Counted from the stretch's first letter, positions 34,193 to 46,746 are shown. The stretch: DNA of 64,000 bases from Vicia villosa (GCF_029867415.1 NW_026705237.1:124001-188000), one strand, 5' to 3'. Notes: a model not told the origin generated them from the sequence alone. Program-made: numbers and translations.

Positions 34193-35653
34193 TCATCCTT
34201 CAAGTCGGCGCTTCCTCTTCAACCCCCTGATCTCTTCTTTATAGGCTTTGATCATTTCATTCTTTTCCTGAACAAGTCTATCAATCTCTCGTTCCCATGA
34301 TTGTATTTGATCCTGCAAAATAAAGTCTTCGATCTTCCACTTGCGGGAGAAATAGTCAAGCATACTATCTCGTTCTTTAGCATTAGCCACTAGCACTACT
34401 TTTTCAGCCTCAACCTCTTGTAAACGCCTTTCAAGATCAGCTTTTTCTTGTCTTAAATGAGCAACTGTGACAGCCAGGTCTTCGTTTGGGGCGGGTACAT
34501 AGGGTTCAACTTCTACGTGAACATCTGGAGGAGTAATCCTTGGAACCACATGTGTGTCAGATGGATATGGTATTCCAAACTCAACTACTCGATCGTAAAC
34601 CCATCTAAAATAGAGATCTGAAGGAGTATAGTTTCTTATTCCCAAATCTCTTACGCCAACCTTTTTTACCTCGTGCCAAGCTTTAATAAAACGTCCTTTT
34701 TTTCCGGTTTTATCGGAATCGTAGTCGAAGTTTTCCGCACTAAGATATATGGAACATGGCCTATCTTTCAAAGCAAAACCAAACTAATGTCGAGCAAGGA
34801 TAGGGTTGTAAGTGATTCCCCCTCGAGTACCAAGAAGAGGCACATTGGGGAACTCTCCGCAGCGATCAAATAACTGGATACCTTCGAACTCTTTTTGGTG
34901 CCAGATGATGTCATCATAAGAAAGCTTCATAATTCTTTGAATCCATGTCAAACCTTCTTCATTCTTTATTGCTGATCGAGGCAAGTGCGAAATAAACCAC
35001 TTGTGCAGAAGGGGGATGCATCCTAAGACACAACCTTGTCTCTTTGTTACTCTGGCATTGATGGAATGCAATAAATCACCAAGTAGAGTAGGAACAGGAT
35101 TCTTGCTAAGGAAGATCTTAATAGCATCCCTATCAACAACTTTGTCGCAACGATGAAATAAAATTTGTCCATATATCAACAAAGTTAGAACACTTTCCAA
35201 GGCATCCATGCTTAGAGCTTCAGCAAAGATTTTGGCCTTCTCGTATGAGAAATCCACAGGTATTCCAGAATAGTCTCTTCTATTGATCCAAACCTTGTTA
35301 ATTTCTGCCCTTGGTAAGTGTAAGGCAGCATCAATGTCTTCAAGCTTAGGCCCTCCTTCCTCACCAGTGTAAGGAATTTGATCAGGTATAGGGATGTCCA
35401 TTATATGAGAAAATTCCTCCAATGTAGGTACCAGTTGAAAATCTCTATAAGTAAAACAATGGAGAAGAGGATCATAAAATTGCATCATGGAATTGAGGAG
35501 AGCTTCGTCCACTTTGATTCGCACCAGATTTATCAGTTTGTTGAGAGGCTCGGTGAGGACGAGAGAACCAGTAATTTCATCACATAGGAGCTTTAGTGAA
35601 GTAGGTACTTTCTTGAAGTTGAGAAAGAAAGGCTTACGGACTAAGATTTCCAT
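34193..35653 (-). pseudogene. Ogre ORF1 (PMD-like/DUF7745 domain and coiled coil), one stop
   Basis: The frame starts at the ATG at 35653 (MEILVRKPFFLNFKK) and runs to 34193, with one in-frame TAG near 34784 that splits it into about 289 and 193 codons. The first part resembles the extra ORF1 found upstream of gag in Ogre/Tat elements, an all-helical domain related to plant mobile domains. Landmarks are CFTYRDFQLVPTLEEFSHIM, a YSGIPVDF phrase and CIPLLHKWFISHLP. The second part is a heptad-rich coiled coil (EKADLERRLQEVEAEK, then KEEIRGLKRKRRLEG). Its function in Ogre is not established. A spliced or read-through product cannot be excluded. Confidence 0.8.
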
Positions 35654-36362
35654 TTTCAAATAACCTACAAAACAAATTATGGTTAAAAAACCTTTTTTCT
35701 CCTTGAAACGGGTTAGCCATGTCATGAATGCATGTATGCATGATGCATCACAAAAAAACAAATCCACACAAATCACACAATTTTTGGCTTAAGGCTTGCA
35801 TGGAGTCTGATCAGGTGTCCTTCCCAAGGGTATTTCTATGGATAAGGAGATTTCAGCAACAGGTTCTATAAGTTATCCAGAATTGTCAGCCCTTCTAAAG
35901 CACCCTCGGACATGATGCATTTACACCATGCAATGATACTTTGAGAGAGAACCTATCTGAATTGTAGCATCGGGTAGCGACTAGTTCTCAACATTTGTCA
36001 AGAGTAGTCCCCCCACTACGTTCCTAAAGGCGAGGATGGGTTAAAGGTGACTACAGGTCCTTGAGCTCCGGCGCACCCACAGGCACATACATAGACCTCC
36101 CTCATTTGAGAAAGGTGTGCATATGCTATGGAGTCCTAACTCAAGTGTGAACTTCATATTGACTCATCTCACACATATGTGAAGGAGGTCGCCATGACTA
36201 TGCCACTCCTAATCTTAAGTGTTCTTGAATCCGGGAATAGGATTCGTCCTTCATTTAATTCCCAAAACGCCCCTGAAAAATAAAACAAACAAAGCAAACA
36301 ATAGAAAACATTTAAAGTGAGTCCTAAACTTTTAAGGTAACCCCGCTTTTATCCGAAAGCAT
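35654..36362 (-). other. Ogre leader between primer site and ORF1
   Basis: About 700 bp of untranslated sequence between the primer site and the ORF1 ATG, with no long ORF. Such a leader is normal in Ogre elements and would hold the packaging signal. An open extension of ORF1 to 35776 lacks an ATG. Confidence 0.6.
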
Positions 36363-36379
36363 CCCCAGCAGAGTCGCCA
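36363..36379 (-). promoter_or_regulatory. Ogre primer-binding site
   Basis: Minus-strand TGGCGACTCTGCTGGGG, 4 nt (GAAC) inside the 5' LTR. It starts with TGG for pairing to a tRNA CCA end and is the site typical of Ogre elements, which are reported to use tRNA-Arg. It fixes the element's orientation as minus. Confidence 0.9.
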
Positions 36380-36383
36380 GTTC

Positions 36384-39300
36384 TGTAATACGGTGAACTG
36401 ACTTTTTATCGAAATGTCGCGGTAAGCAAGAGTCGCCACCGACTTTTATTTTATCCAAATATCAGAAAGGCTAAAAGAACAGGAAAAAACCTTTTTAAAG
36501 AAAACAGGGTTCGGGGGGTAATTTATGCAAAGGGAAGGTGTAAGGCACCCTTTGCATCCATGGTTACCCATGGGCTCTTAATTGCTTTGCTCGTTTGAAA
36601 AGAAATGTAAAAGAAGAGAATACGGAATTTAGCTCGTAAATGAGCGTAGCCTTATTGAAGGTTTATGAAAAAGTGTAAGAAAAAGATTTTTTTTAGAGCA
36701 AGGCAATTAGGAGCAATTACCTGGTTAGATGAAAAATGTTCTTTAGCCTTTCAGGGTGAAAGGGTCTATCCATACCATAAGAGGGCAGGAAGTCTTTCGT
36801 TTGGATGTTAACGGGTCATCGAGTTATCGTTCGCCATAAGACTGTCCCATGCCATAGAGGGGCAGGTAGTCTAAGGGAAAGATCAGAATAGCCTTCTTCG
36901 TTAGGCAACCAGAGGATACCTCAGCACTTCGTAGGCAACTTCGAGGGACGAGGTCATATTTGGCGAATCGAAGGCAGCATCATTAGGGACTTATGACCTT
37001 GAGAATGAACTGAGGGCAACATTGCTGAGGTATCCTCGTATTCGAGGGACAAGGCTATTCTGCAAAAACACAAGGCAACAGGCAACATGCAACAAGAGCG
37101 GTACCATAAAAGGTGTGTGGGTGAAACAATCATGTGATTAATTTAGATATTTATCTTGTAATTAAATGACTCTAATTCAATTCAGGGTTATCACTCCCTA
37201 GGATTACTAACCACACAATAATATGGGGAAGGGGAAAAAGACACCAGCGGATCAATAGTGCAATAGGTCTGAACAAGTAATAATTAAAGAAAATAGATAA
37301 GTTTTAGGGTTACCGACTATTGAGCTTTGACTGGTTGGTTAACCCTGAAAATTGGAAAAGGAAAAATAAACACGAAGGGGTGAGTGCATTATCAATTCAT
37401 TGACAATTAAGGCTAAACCTAATTAAATAAAAGAGGGCAAGATAAATATTTAAACATAAAATAAGACTTAGCTTTTGATTTGATCTGATATGGTTCGTAG
37501 TCGTGGGTAGCTTCGGGGTTAACCCTGAAAAATTGGCAAAGCAAATAAAAGACGTGAGTGCAAAAGAGTCCATTGACTTTCGAGGTTTTAGCCCTAATAA
37601 CAATTTTATAAGGCAAATAAACATTCAAATGAAAATTAAATCGGGACTTAGCTTCGTAATAGGCGTGGCGCACAGTCGGATGAAACCCTGTTGCTAACCC
37701 TGAAAAATGCACAAAGAAATATTTTTTAGTGTATGAAGGATCCTCGTAAACCCTGATTAGGGCACAAGTTAACTATGATTAATAGAATAAATGAAAGCCA
37801 AATTAATTAATTATTGGTTTTCAACCTAATTAATTAAATCGGAAAAAAGAAAAGTTCGATTAAATAACCCAACCGTAATGTATATTTTAATCAATTAATA
37901 AAGGCTTTTATAATTAATTAAATAAATAAACAAACTAAATTAATTTAAAACATTTAAATAAAAAATTTAAAGTAAATAAATATTTTTATTTTTTGATATA
38001 TAAAAAAAGAAATTTAGAACAATTTTTGTTAAAGAAATAAATTAAAAGAATTTTGGAAACTAATAAAATAAATAAGCAAAACAAAATAAAAAGAGAAAAC
38101 TATATTATGTAATTAAAAATAAGAAAAATAAAAATAAAAATAGCTGGGGTTCTGTGTGGCATGACTGAGGGCCCATGGTATACTCCTCGTCTCTTCATAT
38201 GCGTTGGATCAATTGATTTGAAATCTAATGACTGGAAAGCGAGGCTGTATGGTATGCGCTTGCACGTGATATGCGTGGGATCTGGTAGATAAACATAACA
38301 AACAAATCAACAAAATTTAGGAAAATAATACGTGAAAACCTGGGGATCGAACCCAGGTCTCTTTGGATACCGGTGACACGCTTCAACCATCTGTGCCAAT
38401 ATCCCACGTTGATTAAGACACGCACGTCATGCAATATATTAAAAACTAAGTTTCAAATTTCATAACACGCGCGCGCCCTGTACCCTCGTCCTCTTCGTTG
38501 AAATTTTCTGAAACTCAGAACCTTTAGGCCACGCTTTTTTGTGTTTCCATAGACCTGCAATCTGCGAAAATCCACTATACATAATATAAATTCAAGATAA
38601 AGCCATAGAATGGATCGAATTGGCCTCCTGAGCATGGCTGTAGCTTTAGTTTCGTCTAATTTTGCCCGGTTTACAAAGCCCTAATTTGAGAGCCACAAAC
38701 CCTAGCCATGGTGAAACTGTATTTCCATATTGAAACTTCAATCAAACTGTTCAGATACCTTCGAAACATCATCACAAGCAAGATTATATAATCAAACTCA
38801 ATTAAAAATGCATGAATGTATGAAATTGAAACTGAAATCGAAGTGTCCAAATTGTGGTCGTGTTCCACGATTTCGTACGTATGAAGGACTCGTGAGGATA
38901 TGGAATCAATCAGCGAAGGTCACTGAATATATTGGAATGCTTTATTTGGCCTGAATCGCTTCAGAATTTGAAACCCGAGTTTGATTTTTTCTTCAACCTT
39001 TGAGCTTGGTACGAATACTACAGGGCTGCAATCCTTCTCCTTTCGTTTCTATTTTGATTTGGATATATATATGGAGTCTTCATTAAGTCAACAATATTGA
39101 ATCGAATTTATTAGAATTGGAGAATGAAGATTTGATTTAGTCCATGATTCCAAATTTTCTAATCTTGGTCCATTCTATTTTCCAGCCTAATTTCACGTTT
39201 TTGGATATTGGGATTGATTGGGAATATTTGGAAATAAATTACACAATCTTTTCCTTTCAATTTATAATTTCTTTTTTATTTAATTTAAATTTAAATGGTT

Positions 39301-40223
39301 AAATCAGAAATAAAAGAAAATTAAAAATTATAAAAATACAAGGAAATGATTTGTGGGCCTTTCATGAGCTTAAAATCATGTGGGGAATCTAAAAGCCCAA
39401 GCCCAATACTCAAAAGTATGCAAATTGCAATTAGGATTTCAAGCATTTTCATACATTTTCCCAACTTTTGACAGTCATACCTTACTCGACTTTTATCCTA
39501 TGAAAGCGTTCTAGGACTTTTTGGAAAGCTTGAAGAGTCCTCTAACCAGCCTTTTTGTTCTCCTGTCAAAATCTTTCTTGATGCCCAATATATGTCCTTT
39601 GGAAAAAATGACTTTTGGTTGACTTTTTAAAAGACCTATAATGTTTTGACTTATATCTCTTAACTTAAGCATTTTTAGGCTTGGCTTGTGAGAGACAAAA
39701 TTGTAAGGAATTCAATTTCCTTCGAAATGAGCTTTGGATGAAAAATTTCTGATGTTCCATGTGGGAGTTATGGCTGGTCAAAGTTCAATCGACTTTCTCC
39801 CATGAAAACCCTAATTTAGAAACTTTTGAATTTGTTGATTTCGGATCTTTTCTTGATGAACCATGATCAATCCTTGATCAAATGGTGAATGATACTTCAA
39901 AATAAGGACGTTGACAAAAAATCAGGAGTTTTGACTGTACTTTGACCATAGTTGACTTTTATGTCAAATCAGTCGACTGTTGACTTTCTGAGCAATTGAG
40001 TGATCAATATTTTGAATTAGAGCCTGAATTTTGTCATGGAGGTAGTTTGAAACATCATAAGCCATATGATATGCCTTGGAGCCTTTGATCCATTCATTTT
40101 CTTCAGAAAAAACAAAAACTCTAGTTCCTTGAACCATTGTTTAGGAGGAGGTGTCTTTGAACATTGTGCCTTGGTATGAGTTTGAATAAGAGGAATGAGA
40201 TGGGAAAATTTTGGGGTATGACA
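36384..40223 (-). repeat. 5' LTR of Ogre derivative
   Basis: 3840 bp, starts TGTCATACCCCAAAATTTT at 40223 and ends ...CACCGTATTACA at 36384 on minus. It matches the split partner at 16081-19835 plus 29479-29525. Near its inner end, 36429-36438 holds agagtcgcca, a 10-bp duplicate of part of the primer site 59 bp away. It would contain the promoter; no clear TATA box was assigned. Confidence 0.92.
38339..38406 (-). repeat. tRNA-like module in Ogre 5' LTR
   Basis: Partner of 17995-18063 with one visible substitution. On minus it has A-box-like TGGCACAGATGG and B-box GGTTCGATCC in a T-arm-like hairpin. Its conservation between LTRs follows from LTR homogenisation and does not prove function. Confidence 0.65.
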
Positions 40224-40228
40224 GCATC
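40224..40228. repeat. Target-site duplication of the Ogre derivative, right copy
   Basis: gcatc, identical to 16076-16080. Confidence 0.9.
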
Positions 40229-40725
40229 ATATCAGCCAGGTCTTTATATTCAGTAGTATGTACACGATTTCCACCTATCCTATCTTGACTTGTAAGAACA
40301 TTATTAAAGTCACCCATCACAATCCAAGGGAGAGTGATATTATTACCCAATTGGTCAATTTGTTCCCACAGAACTTTTCTTCTATCATGTTGGCTCAGAG
40401 CATACACTATGGTGGCATAGTAGATAACCTTATTGTCAAAATTCTTTACCTCCACATGAAGAAACTGTTCCTCACACTGTAACATATTGATTCTCACTTC
40501 CTGGTCCTTCCACATCAACCAAATCCTCCCATTATGATGGTGGGAATAGTTGTCTAAGTATGACCAGTAGCTACCAAATTTCATTCTTATTCTACTAGCA
40601 TTGTCCTTCTTAACCCTAGTCTCAAGCAGAGCAATAATAGGTACCTTAAAATTAGAGAAGTAGGAGCTAACTTCTCGATGCCTTGCTTCTTTATTGATGC
40701 CCCTTACATTACAAGTTGAGATCAT
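40229..40725 (-). pseudogene. LINE ORF2, N-terminal endonuclease part
   Basis: Starts at an ATG at 40725 (MISTCNVRGINKEAR), overlapping the end of ORF1 by 17 nt in another frame, as is common in plant L1 elements. It is an apurinic endonuclease-like domain with NVRG, LLETRV and WIVMGDFNNVL motifs. The last holds the catalytic Asp-Phe-Asn. The remaining motifs are on the far side of the Ogre derivative (SDHSP near 15900), and the frame is preserved across it. The domain would nick the target strand for primed reverse transcription. It is disrupted and so inactive. Confidence 0.9.
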
Positions 40726-41866
40726 TTGATAGTGCTGCTCCCCCCTCTAGAATTGCTCCATTCCTAGGAGGTGTGAAGATGTTATGAATAAGCATCTTAT
40801 TGGAAGGTGTGAAGATGATCTTCTTTTTAGCTTTATCCGTTTTATTAGTCCCAATTACAGTCCATGCCTCTTCTGGTGTAGCCTTGTTTGGTTCAATGCT
40901 CTCTTTAACATGTTCCTCAGCTATATTTTCAGGCTTCTGTTCCACAGTTACAGGTTTCGTGGTTGGCTTCCAAACCCTTTGCACCTGTTTATGTTGTCCA
41001 ATTCCTTTCTTGATAGAGCAGTCATGCCCAATCTTCAGGCAAGTCTGGAAGTACTTTGGTCTCCACTCGTATTCAATTTTCTGCTCCCATTCCTTACCAT
41101 TGTGACCCTGAATGGTAACTGACTCCTTGACCGATTTAGTAATGTCAACCTCCACTAACACCCTTGCATGGGATATCCTAAGTTTCCTAGCCGTACATTC
41201 ATCCGTAGTGATAGGTCTACCCCATAGATGTAGTGGTAGATTCGGCAGAGTGATCCAAAGGGGTAACACACACAACAAATCAGCTGTTAACTCAAAATCA
41301 ATAGACCAGTATTTTAGGAAAAGCGGCTTCCCATAGATGAAATAAGGACCTTGTTCCATGACCTGGCTCTGTTCCTTATACGTATTGAATCAAACAATAA
41401 AGTATCCAGCATCATTGAAGTACAATTCCGGGAAGGATACAAAGTTCCATGACTTCTCCATAAAGTTCTTCACAGCATGCATAGAAAGAGTTTCCCCCAA
41501 CGCAAAGAGGATAATTGTGTTATCCCAGTAGTTCAATTCCTCCGTAACATCACTTTCCTCGATAATAATCTTCTCAACACCATTGATGAGATGTGGAGCA
41601 ACAAACTCCACAGCCATTCCCCGATTCAGATTTCTATTGCCTTGAAGGATCTCCACCCACGATTTAGTTGTAGTCCGCTCCTTTTCTGGTGACTTAACAG
41701 CCACTGGAATGGGAGATTTCCTTGTCTCCACTGCCTCTCCATTGCTCTCGGTAAGGGTTTCTGTTTGTTCCTGTGTCCCTGACGTGCTTGTGATGTGTTT
41801 CGCTGCCCTGGGAGGCGCCACCACCGTAGATTTAGGGCGGCCGACGTGCCGTTTTTCCTTGGTCAT
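40709..41866 (-). pseudogene. LINE ORF1 (DUF4283-type RNA-binding, zinc knuckle-like), one stop
   Basis: The frame runs from an ATG at 41866 to 40709, with one in-frame TGA near 41390. The N-terminus is Lys/Thr/Pro-rich. The middle (SWVEILQGNRNLNRGM, then LNYWDNTIILFALGET, and after the stop LCVLPLWITLPNLPLHLW) is the DUF4283-like region typical of plant LINE ORF1. A CLKIGHDCSIKKG phrase is a reduced zinc knuckle. ORF1 proteins bind LINE RNA as a particle. The stop suggests an old copy. Confidence 0.85.
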
Positions 41867-42902
41867 CAACCCTAGCAGAGGTTCAGCGAAAAAAGATTGT
41901 TATATAGATTTCTTCTAATTAAATATTTAATACATAATAAAATAAATTAAATAAAAATAATGACAAATTTGAGTTTTTCATAAGAAAATTGTGTTTTCCA
42001 TATATCATGATTGTCTCATGTTTTTTAAAACAAATATTATATCAATTTTTAGTATAAATGTTACCATTTTCTCACTAAATATTTAGTAAACTTTTACGAT
42101 TGTGTTTATTTTACAAAAATTTATGCATTTATTTTGTAACCGTTGTTTTTTAAATCAATAAATAACATATAGAATTTAAGGTTTTTACCACACACCATAT
42201 AATCTCCACTTAATTTTTAAATCTCTTTCCTTTGACCTTTATTTTTTAATTATATTTCATTAATAATAATAATAATAACATATAGAATTTCTACAATCAA
42301 TGAATTTTAATATTTTGTGTGACAATTATAATTGTATAATAACTTCATTTTAAAAATATATATTTGATAATTGAATATTTTAATATAATTGTAAATTATA
42401 TTTCAATAGACACTTTGTTAACTTACAATATAATTTTGTTAATTGTATAATTATCTATATATAATAAAATTGTAAGTTATATAGTGTGAAAGTAAATATT
42501 TAATAATTTAATCCTCTAAAAAAATTATGAATCTCTCTTTTTTTTATAAAAAAGTTATATTAAAATATATATTTAATTAATAATTTAATATTATAATACA
42601 ATTGTAAATCTTTCTTTTTTTTCTATACATTCCTCTAACTCTCTATTTATTGTAAATTAAAATATTAATGTGATAAAAAAATTAAATTGATTATAAATCA
42701 ATAAATTATGCCATTTTCAGTTACAATTCGATGCATTAAAATTAAATTGCTGATAAATCAATAAATTAAGTATTTTTTATTGATTATTACTATCAATTTA
42801 ATACATGTAAATTTCTCCAAATTAATAGTTTTTATAATATTTAATATGTAATAAATATCTAAAAAATTTTTTAAAAATATTCACCACTTACAATACTAAT
42901 AA

Positions 42903-42938
<36 letters not shown>

Positions 42939-43253
42939 ATTATTATTTTATTTTTTATAGGAAGTATTTTTATTATTGTTGTTGTTATATTGTTATTGTT
43001 ATTATTATTATTAATATAATATAAAAATAAGAACAACTATACTGTTGTTTTTTAAATACAAATATTTTTAACTGATGTTAATAATCATTATTAACAAGAT
43101 CTTCTCAGGAATCTTCTCAATATTAATTAGGATTGGGAGAATAAATTAGCATGATCTTAATAATATATGACTACGTATTATAAACTAAATTATAATTAAT
43201 TAGGGTTTAAGGTAAATGAATGAGTTTAGTATGTAATTTTAAATTTTTATATA
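41867..43253. other. LINE 5' edge and AT-rich intergenic DNA
   Basis: The LINE leader seems to end near 41918. Beyond it the sequence is very AT-rich with no ORF. It holds (ATT)n runs near 42902-42937 and 42998-43014. No TSD for the LINE could be assigned because its 3' end is outside the window. Confidence 0.6.
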
Positions 43254-44446
43254 CTAGATTGTGACCCGCGCGATGCGCGGCTATATCATTTATTTTTGTC
43301 ACTACCAACTCCCTAAATGTTAAAATCTTTATTATTTTCATATTTTATATTTCTCAACTGACACATCTCCTCATAATTGTAATTTTTTTTATGCAGCAAA
43401 ATAAAATATAGAATAATAAGTCAATTTATAGAAGAATTTTTAAAAAGTATGTTCATAACAATTAAATGAAAATTAAATATTATTTATATGGTTATATTCG
43501 AAAGAAATCATAAATAATAGAAGGAAATTAATTAATAAAAATAATTTAATTGGTATGGTTATATTTCAATCTTCATTCTAAGATTGTTATCCGTAGAGAC
43601 CATAAACTATAAAACCGCTAGACATGTAAATTTATGTGAATCTTTATTACAAAGACAGTAAACAATCTATATCAAAATAATTATGAGTACAAAATATGAT
43701 TAAAATAATAATTAGAATTTATATTAAAGAAAGAAATAAAAATTTATCAGAAAAAAAATATTGTCATTTTAGACTTGTGAAGAAAGAGGAAGGAAATTAA
43801 ACCCACAAAAATAAATAAAAATCAATAAAAAAAACATTTGAACTCAGTTTATAAATTTGTGATGCTCCAAATGATTGTAAGAGTAAGAGACTTATATTTT
43901 GATCTTCATTCTAAGATTGTTCTTTGTAGAAATTGAAGCCTATTGGACTCTTATTCAAATTGCAAAAGCTGCAAAATAACAATTCAAAATTATATTAGAC
44001 AATATGAATATAAGTATGAAATGAATTTAAACATGATCAAATTAATATTTATAAAATGAATTGGAATATGATCAAAACAATAAAATTAAAATTTATAGAG
44101 AAAAATATGGATATGAAATTGATTTGAATTGTTGTAAAAAAATGAAACCTTTCATGATTAGATAAAGATAGAAAAAACAATTTTGTTTTTTAATGGGTGT
44201 TGAATAGTTTGCTCATTTATCTCATCCTTTTCCATTTTATGCATGTTCTAAAATATACGTGTCATGAAGACAGCAAGAGGAGTTTATCTATTTAAGATAA
44301 AAAGTGGGACAAATTGACAGTTTAAGAATAATAAATGATATTATGGAAGGAAATAAAACATCACATATATTTTGAACGAATTTATAAAGAAAATAAAAAC
44401 TATTAAATTTAATTTATTTATATATTTGTGTGATTGAATGTATAGT

Positions 44447-45640
44447 TTAGATTTTCATTGAATTAACCGTTTCATTAAACTCTTTCTTTTATAAACATTA
44501 ACTTTTACAATAATTAAAAAATTGTAACGGATAGTTGTACTTAAAATTAAACCGTAAGTGATATACAATATAATTATGATAACATTAAAATATAAAAACA
44601 AAAAATTATATAAATTAATAATTACTACTAAAATACAATTTACTACAAAAAAATAAATAGAGTAAGAATGAAATTATTATATATTGCTTTATATAAATTT
44701 TAAATTGCTTCATTTTTTAAAAGTATTTGTAAAATGATTATTAGAAACTTCATTGATAGTAACCAAAACAAATATTGTTGGTAGATATTAAGAATAAAAT
44801 AATATAATAACAATGTAAATAAAATTAAAAAATTTGTAATAAAAAATTAATTAATTAATTACATCAAAGTCTTCCTTTTTAATAATCTCTCATTAATTTT
44901 GTCACCCTAAATCTTCTAATTTATTTACTAATGACACCTATTTACATTAATTCCATTAATTCAATGATTTCATCAAAATGTTCTTAGATATCTTAAATTA
45001 TAATCGTAAAAAATCATGAAAGAATAAAAACATTTTATACTTTAAATATATTATTTTTTTAAAGAAGTTCATGTATTTTTAATTTAATAACATTTTAATA
45101 ATAAATATAATACTCATTTTAATTACCCATATTTTTATATAACTTTTTGTCATTTAATTTTTATAAAATTCTTTATAAATAAATTATCTTTTCATTTTCA
45201 GTGAAAGATGAAGGATACTTGGATTTAGTTACTCATATTTTTATGTATTTTTTATTTTAATTAATTTTTAAAATTATTTTTAGATTAATTTTTTTATTTA
45301 GAGTGAAAAATGATTTATCATAAGATATTATATTGTAATTAATTTTCATTGAATTAACCGTTTTATGAAACTCTTCCTTTTATAAACATTAATTTTTATA
45401 ATAATTAAAAAGAATTAAAATTTGTAACCGATAGTTGTACTAAAATTAAACTGTAATTGCTATACAATATAATGATAATAACATTAAAAAATAAAAATTA
45501 AATAAATTAAAAATTAATACTAAAATACAATTTGCTACAAAATAAATAGAGTAAGAATAAAATTATTATCTATTACTTGTATAAATTTTAAATTGCTTCT
45601 TTTTCAAAATTATTTGTAAAAACGGTTATTAGAAACTTTA
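44447..45640. repeat. Diverged direct repeat pair of about 300 bp
   Basis: 44447-44755 and 45341-45640 are collinear, beginning ttttcattgaattaaccgtt and continuing through 'gatagttgtact' and 'aaatagagtaagaat'. They have many substitutions and small indels and are offset by about 894 bp. A shorter flanking phrase 'gagtgaaaaatga' (45301-45313, 45689-45701) is also duplicated. This suggests old internal duplication in the Helitron. Confidence 0.75.
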
Positions 45641-46138
45641 ATTAAATTTTAAAATTATTTTTAAATAAATTATTTTTATTTTGAGTGAAAAATGATATAT
45701 CAAAAGACATTAAATTAAAATTAATTTTTAATAAATGTAATGTTAACATTATTTTTTGCTACAAAAATTCATATTATTATACATATTTAGTTATATTTTA
45801 AAAATGTATAATATTAACTTTTAATATTTAACTTATAATTTAAATTTCTTATTTAAATTTAAATATAAATTGAAGAAGAGAGAGATTTTTCAACTTATAT
45901 TTTAGAAATGATAAATATATATTAAAATTTTATTTAGATTTTTGTATTTCTTTTCTATTGAAAATTATTTATACTTATTTATATATTTTTAATATAAATA
46001 TTTACTAAAATTCTATTTATATTTTTTATTTTCGGCTATTGTATAATATACAAAAAATTATAATATTTATAAATAATATTATTTCTAATAGTGTTATCTG
46101 GATAATTGATTAATATTAATCTTATTGTTATTATTATT

Positions 46139-46581
46139 AGGCTAAATTACATTTTTGGTCCCTCTATTTTGACCAACTCATGAAATCAATCCCCCTATTT
46201 ATTTTTTAAACAGTTTTGATCCCCTATGTCCATTTTTCATTCAAAAAAACACTGTTGTGTACTATTTTTTAGATACGTAGCATACTTTTCTTGACATAGA
46301 ATAAGAAATATTAATTATTGACGATGTTTTCTTCCTATAATCGTCTTCTTTAATCATCGTCTTTTTCTCCCAGCTTATTTGTTCATCTTTTTTATTCTCC
46401 AAAAAAACGCTCTCTACGTTCTCTCTCGTTCAAAAAGTATCTCACGAATACAAAAAACTGAAAAATCAACATTTTTTGGACGAAAAATGGACATGGAGGA
46501 CCAAAACTGTTTAAAAAATAAATAGGGGGACTGATTTCGTGAATTGACAAAAATAGGAGGAACAAAACTGTAATTTAGCCT
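46139..46581. mobile_element. Short terminal-inverted-repeat (MITE-like) element
   Basis: 443 bp with terminal inverted repeats of about 105 bp (46139-46243 and 46477-46581) that start aggctaaattac and include ggtccc and atttattttttaaacagttt. The two arms are similar but not identical. It has no transposase. It is flanked on both sides by TTA/ATT repeats, so the TSD cannot be resolved. A short minus ORF (46414-46599) is not credible. Confidence 0.85.
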
Positions 46582-46595
46582 TATTATTATTATTA

Positions 46596-46642
<47 letters not shown>

Positions 46643-46684
46643 GGTGGTTTAATAATATTATTTTTAATAGTGTTATCTGGATAG

Positions 46685-46740
<56 letters not shown>

Positions 46741-46746
46741 TATTAT
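46581..46746. repeat. (TTA)n microsatellites
   Basis: Two long trinucleotide runs, about 46581-46641 and 46687-46746, separated by a segment with 'gtgttatctggat'. That phrase also occurs at 46094-46106 and 46913-46925, beside a duplicated 'cggctattgtataatatac' block (46033-46051 and 46854-46872). The microsatellites sit at duplication borders. Confidence 0.85.

Larger units (their letters stand above)
16081..40223 (-). mobile_element. Pol-less Ogre (Ty3/gypsy, Tat) derivative with nested Sirevirus
   Basis: LTRs of about 3.8 kb flank a 6.86-kb internal region (29526-36383). The left LTR is split by a 9.6-kb Sirevirus. The TSD is gcatc. Read on minus, the order is 5' LTR (36384-40223), primer site, long leader, ORF1 (broken), a gag-like ORF with three zinc knuckles, 3.2 kb without genes but with two tandem arrays, polypurine tract, 3' LTR. 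I find no protease, reverse transcriptase, RNase H or integrase, which full Ogre elements carry, so this copy needed enzymes from elsewhere. It sits inside the LINE endonuclease domain. Confidence 0.9.

Noticed and set aside
46414..46599. 61-codon minus ORF
   Set aside because: Lies in the arm of an inverted-repeat element.
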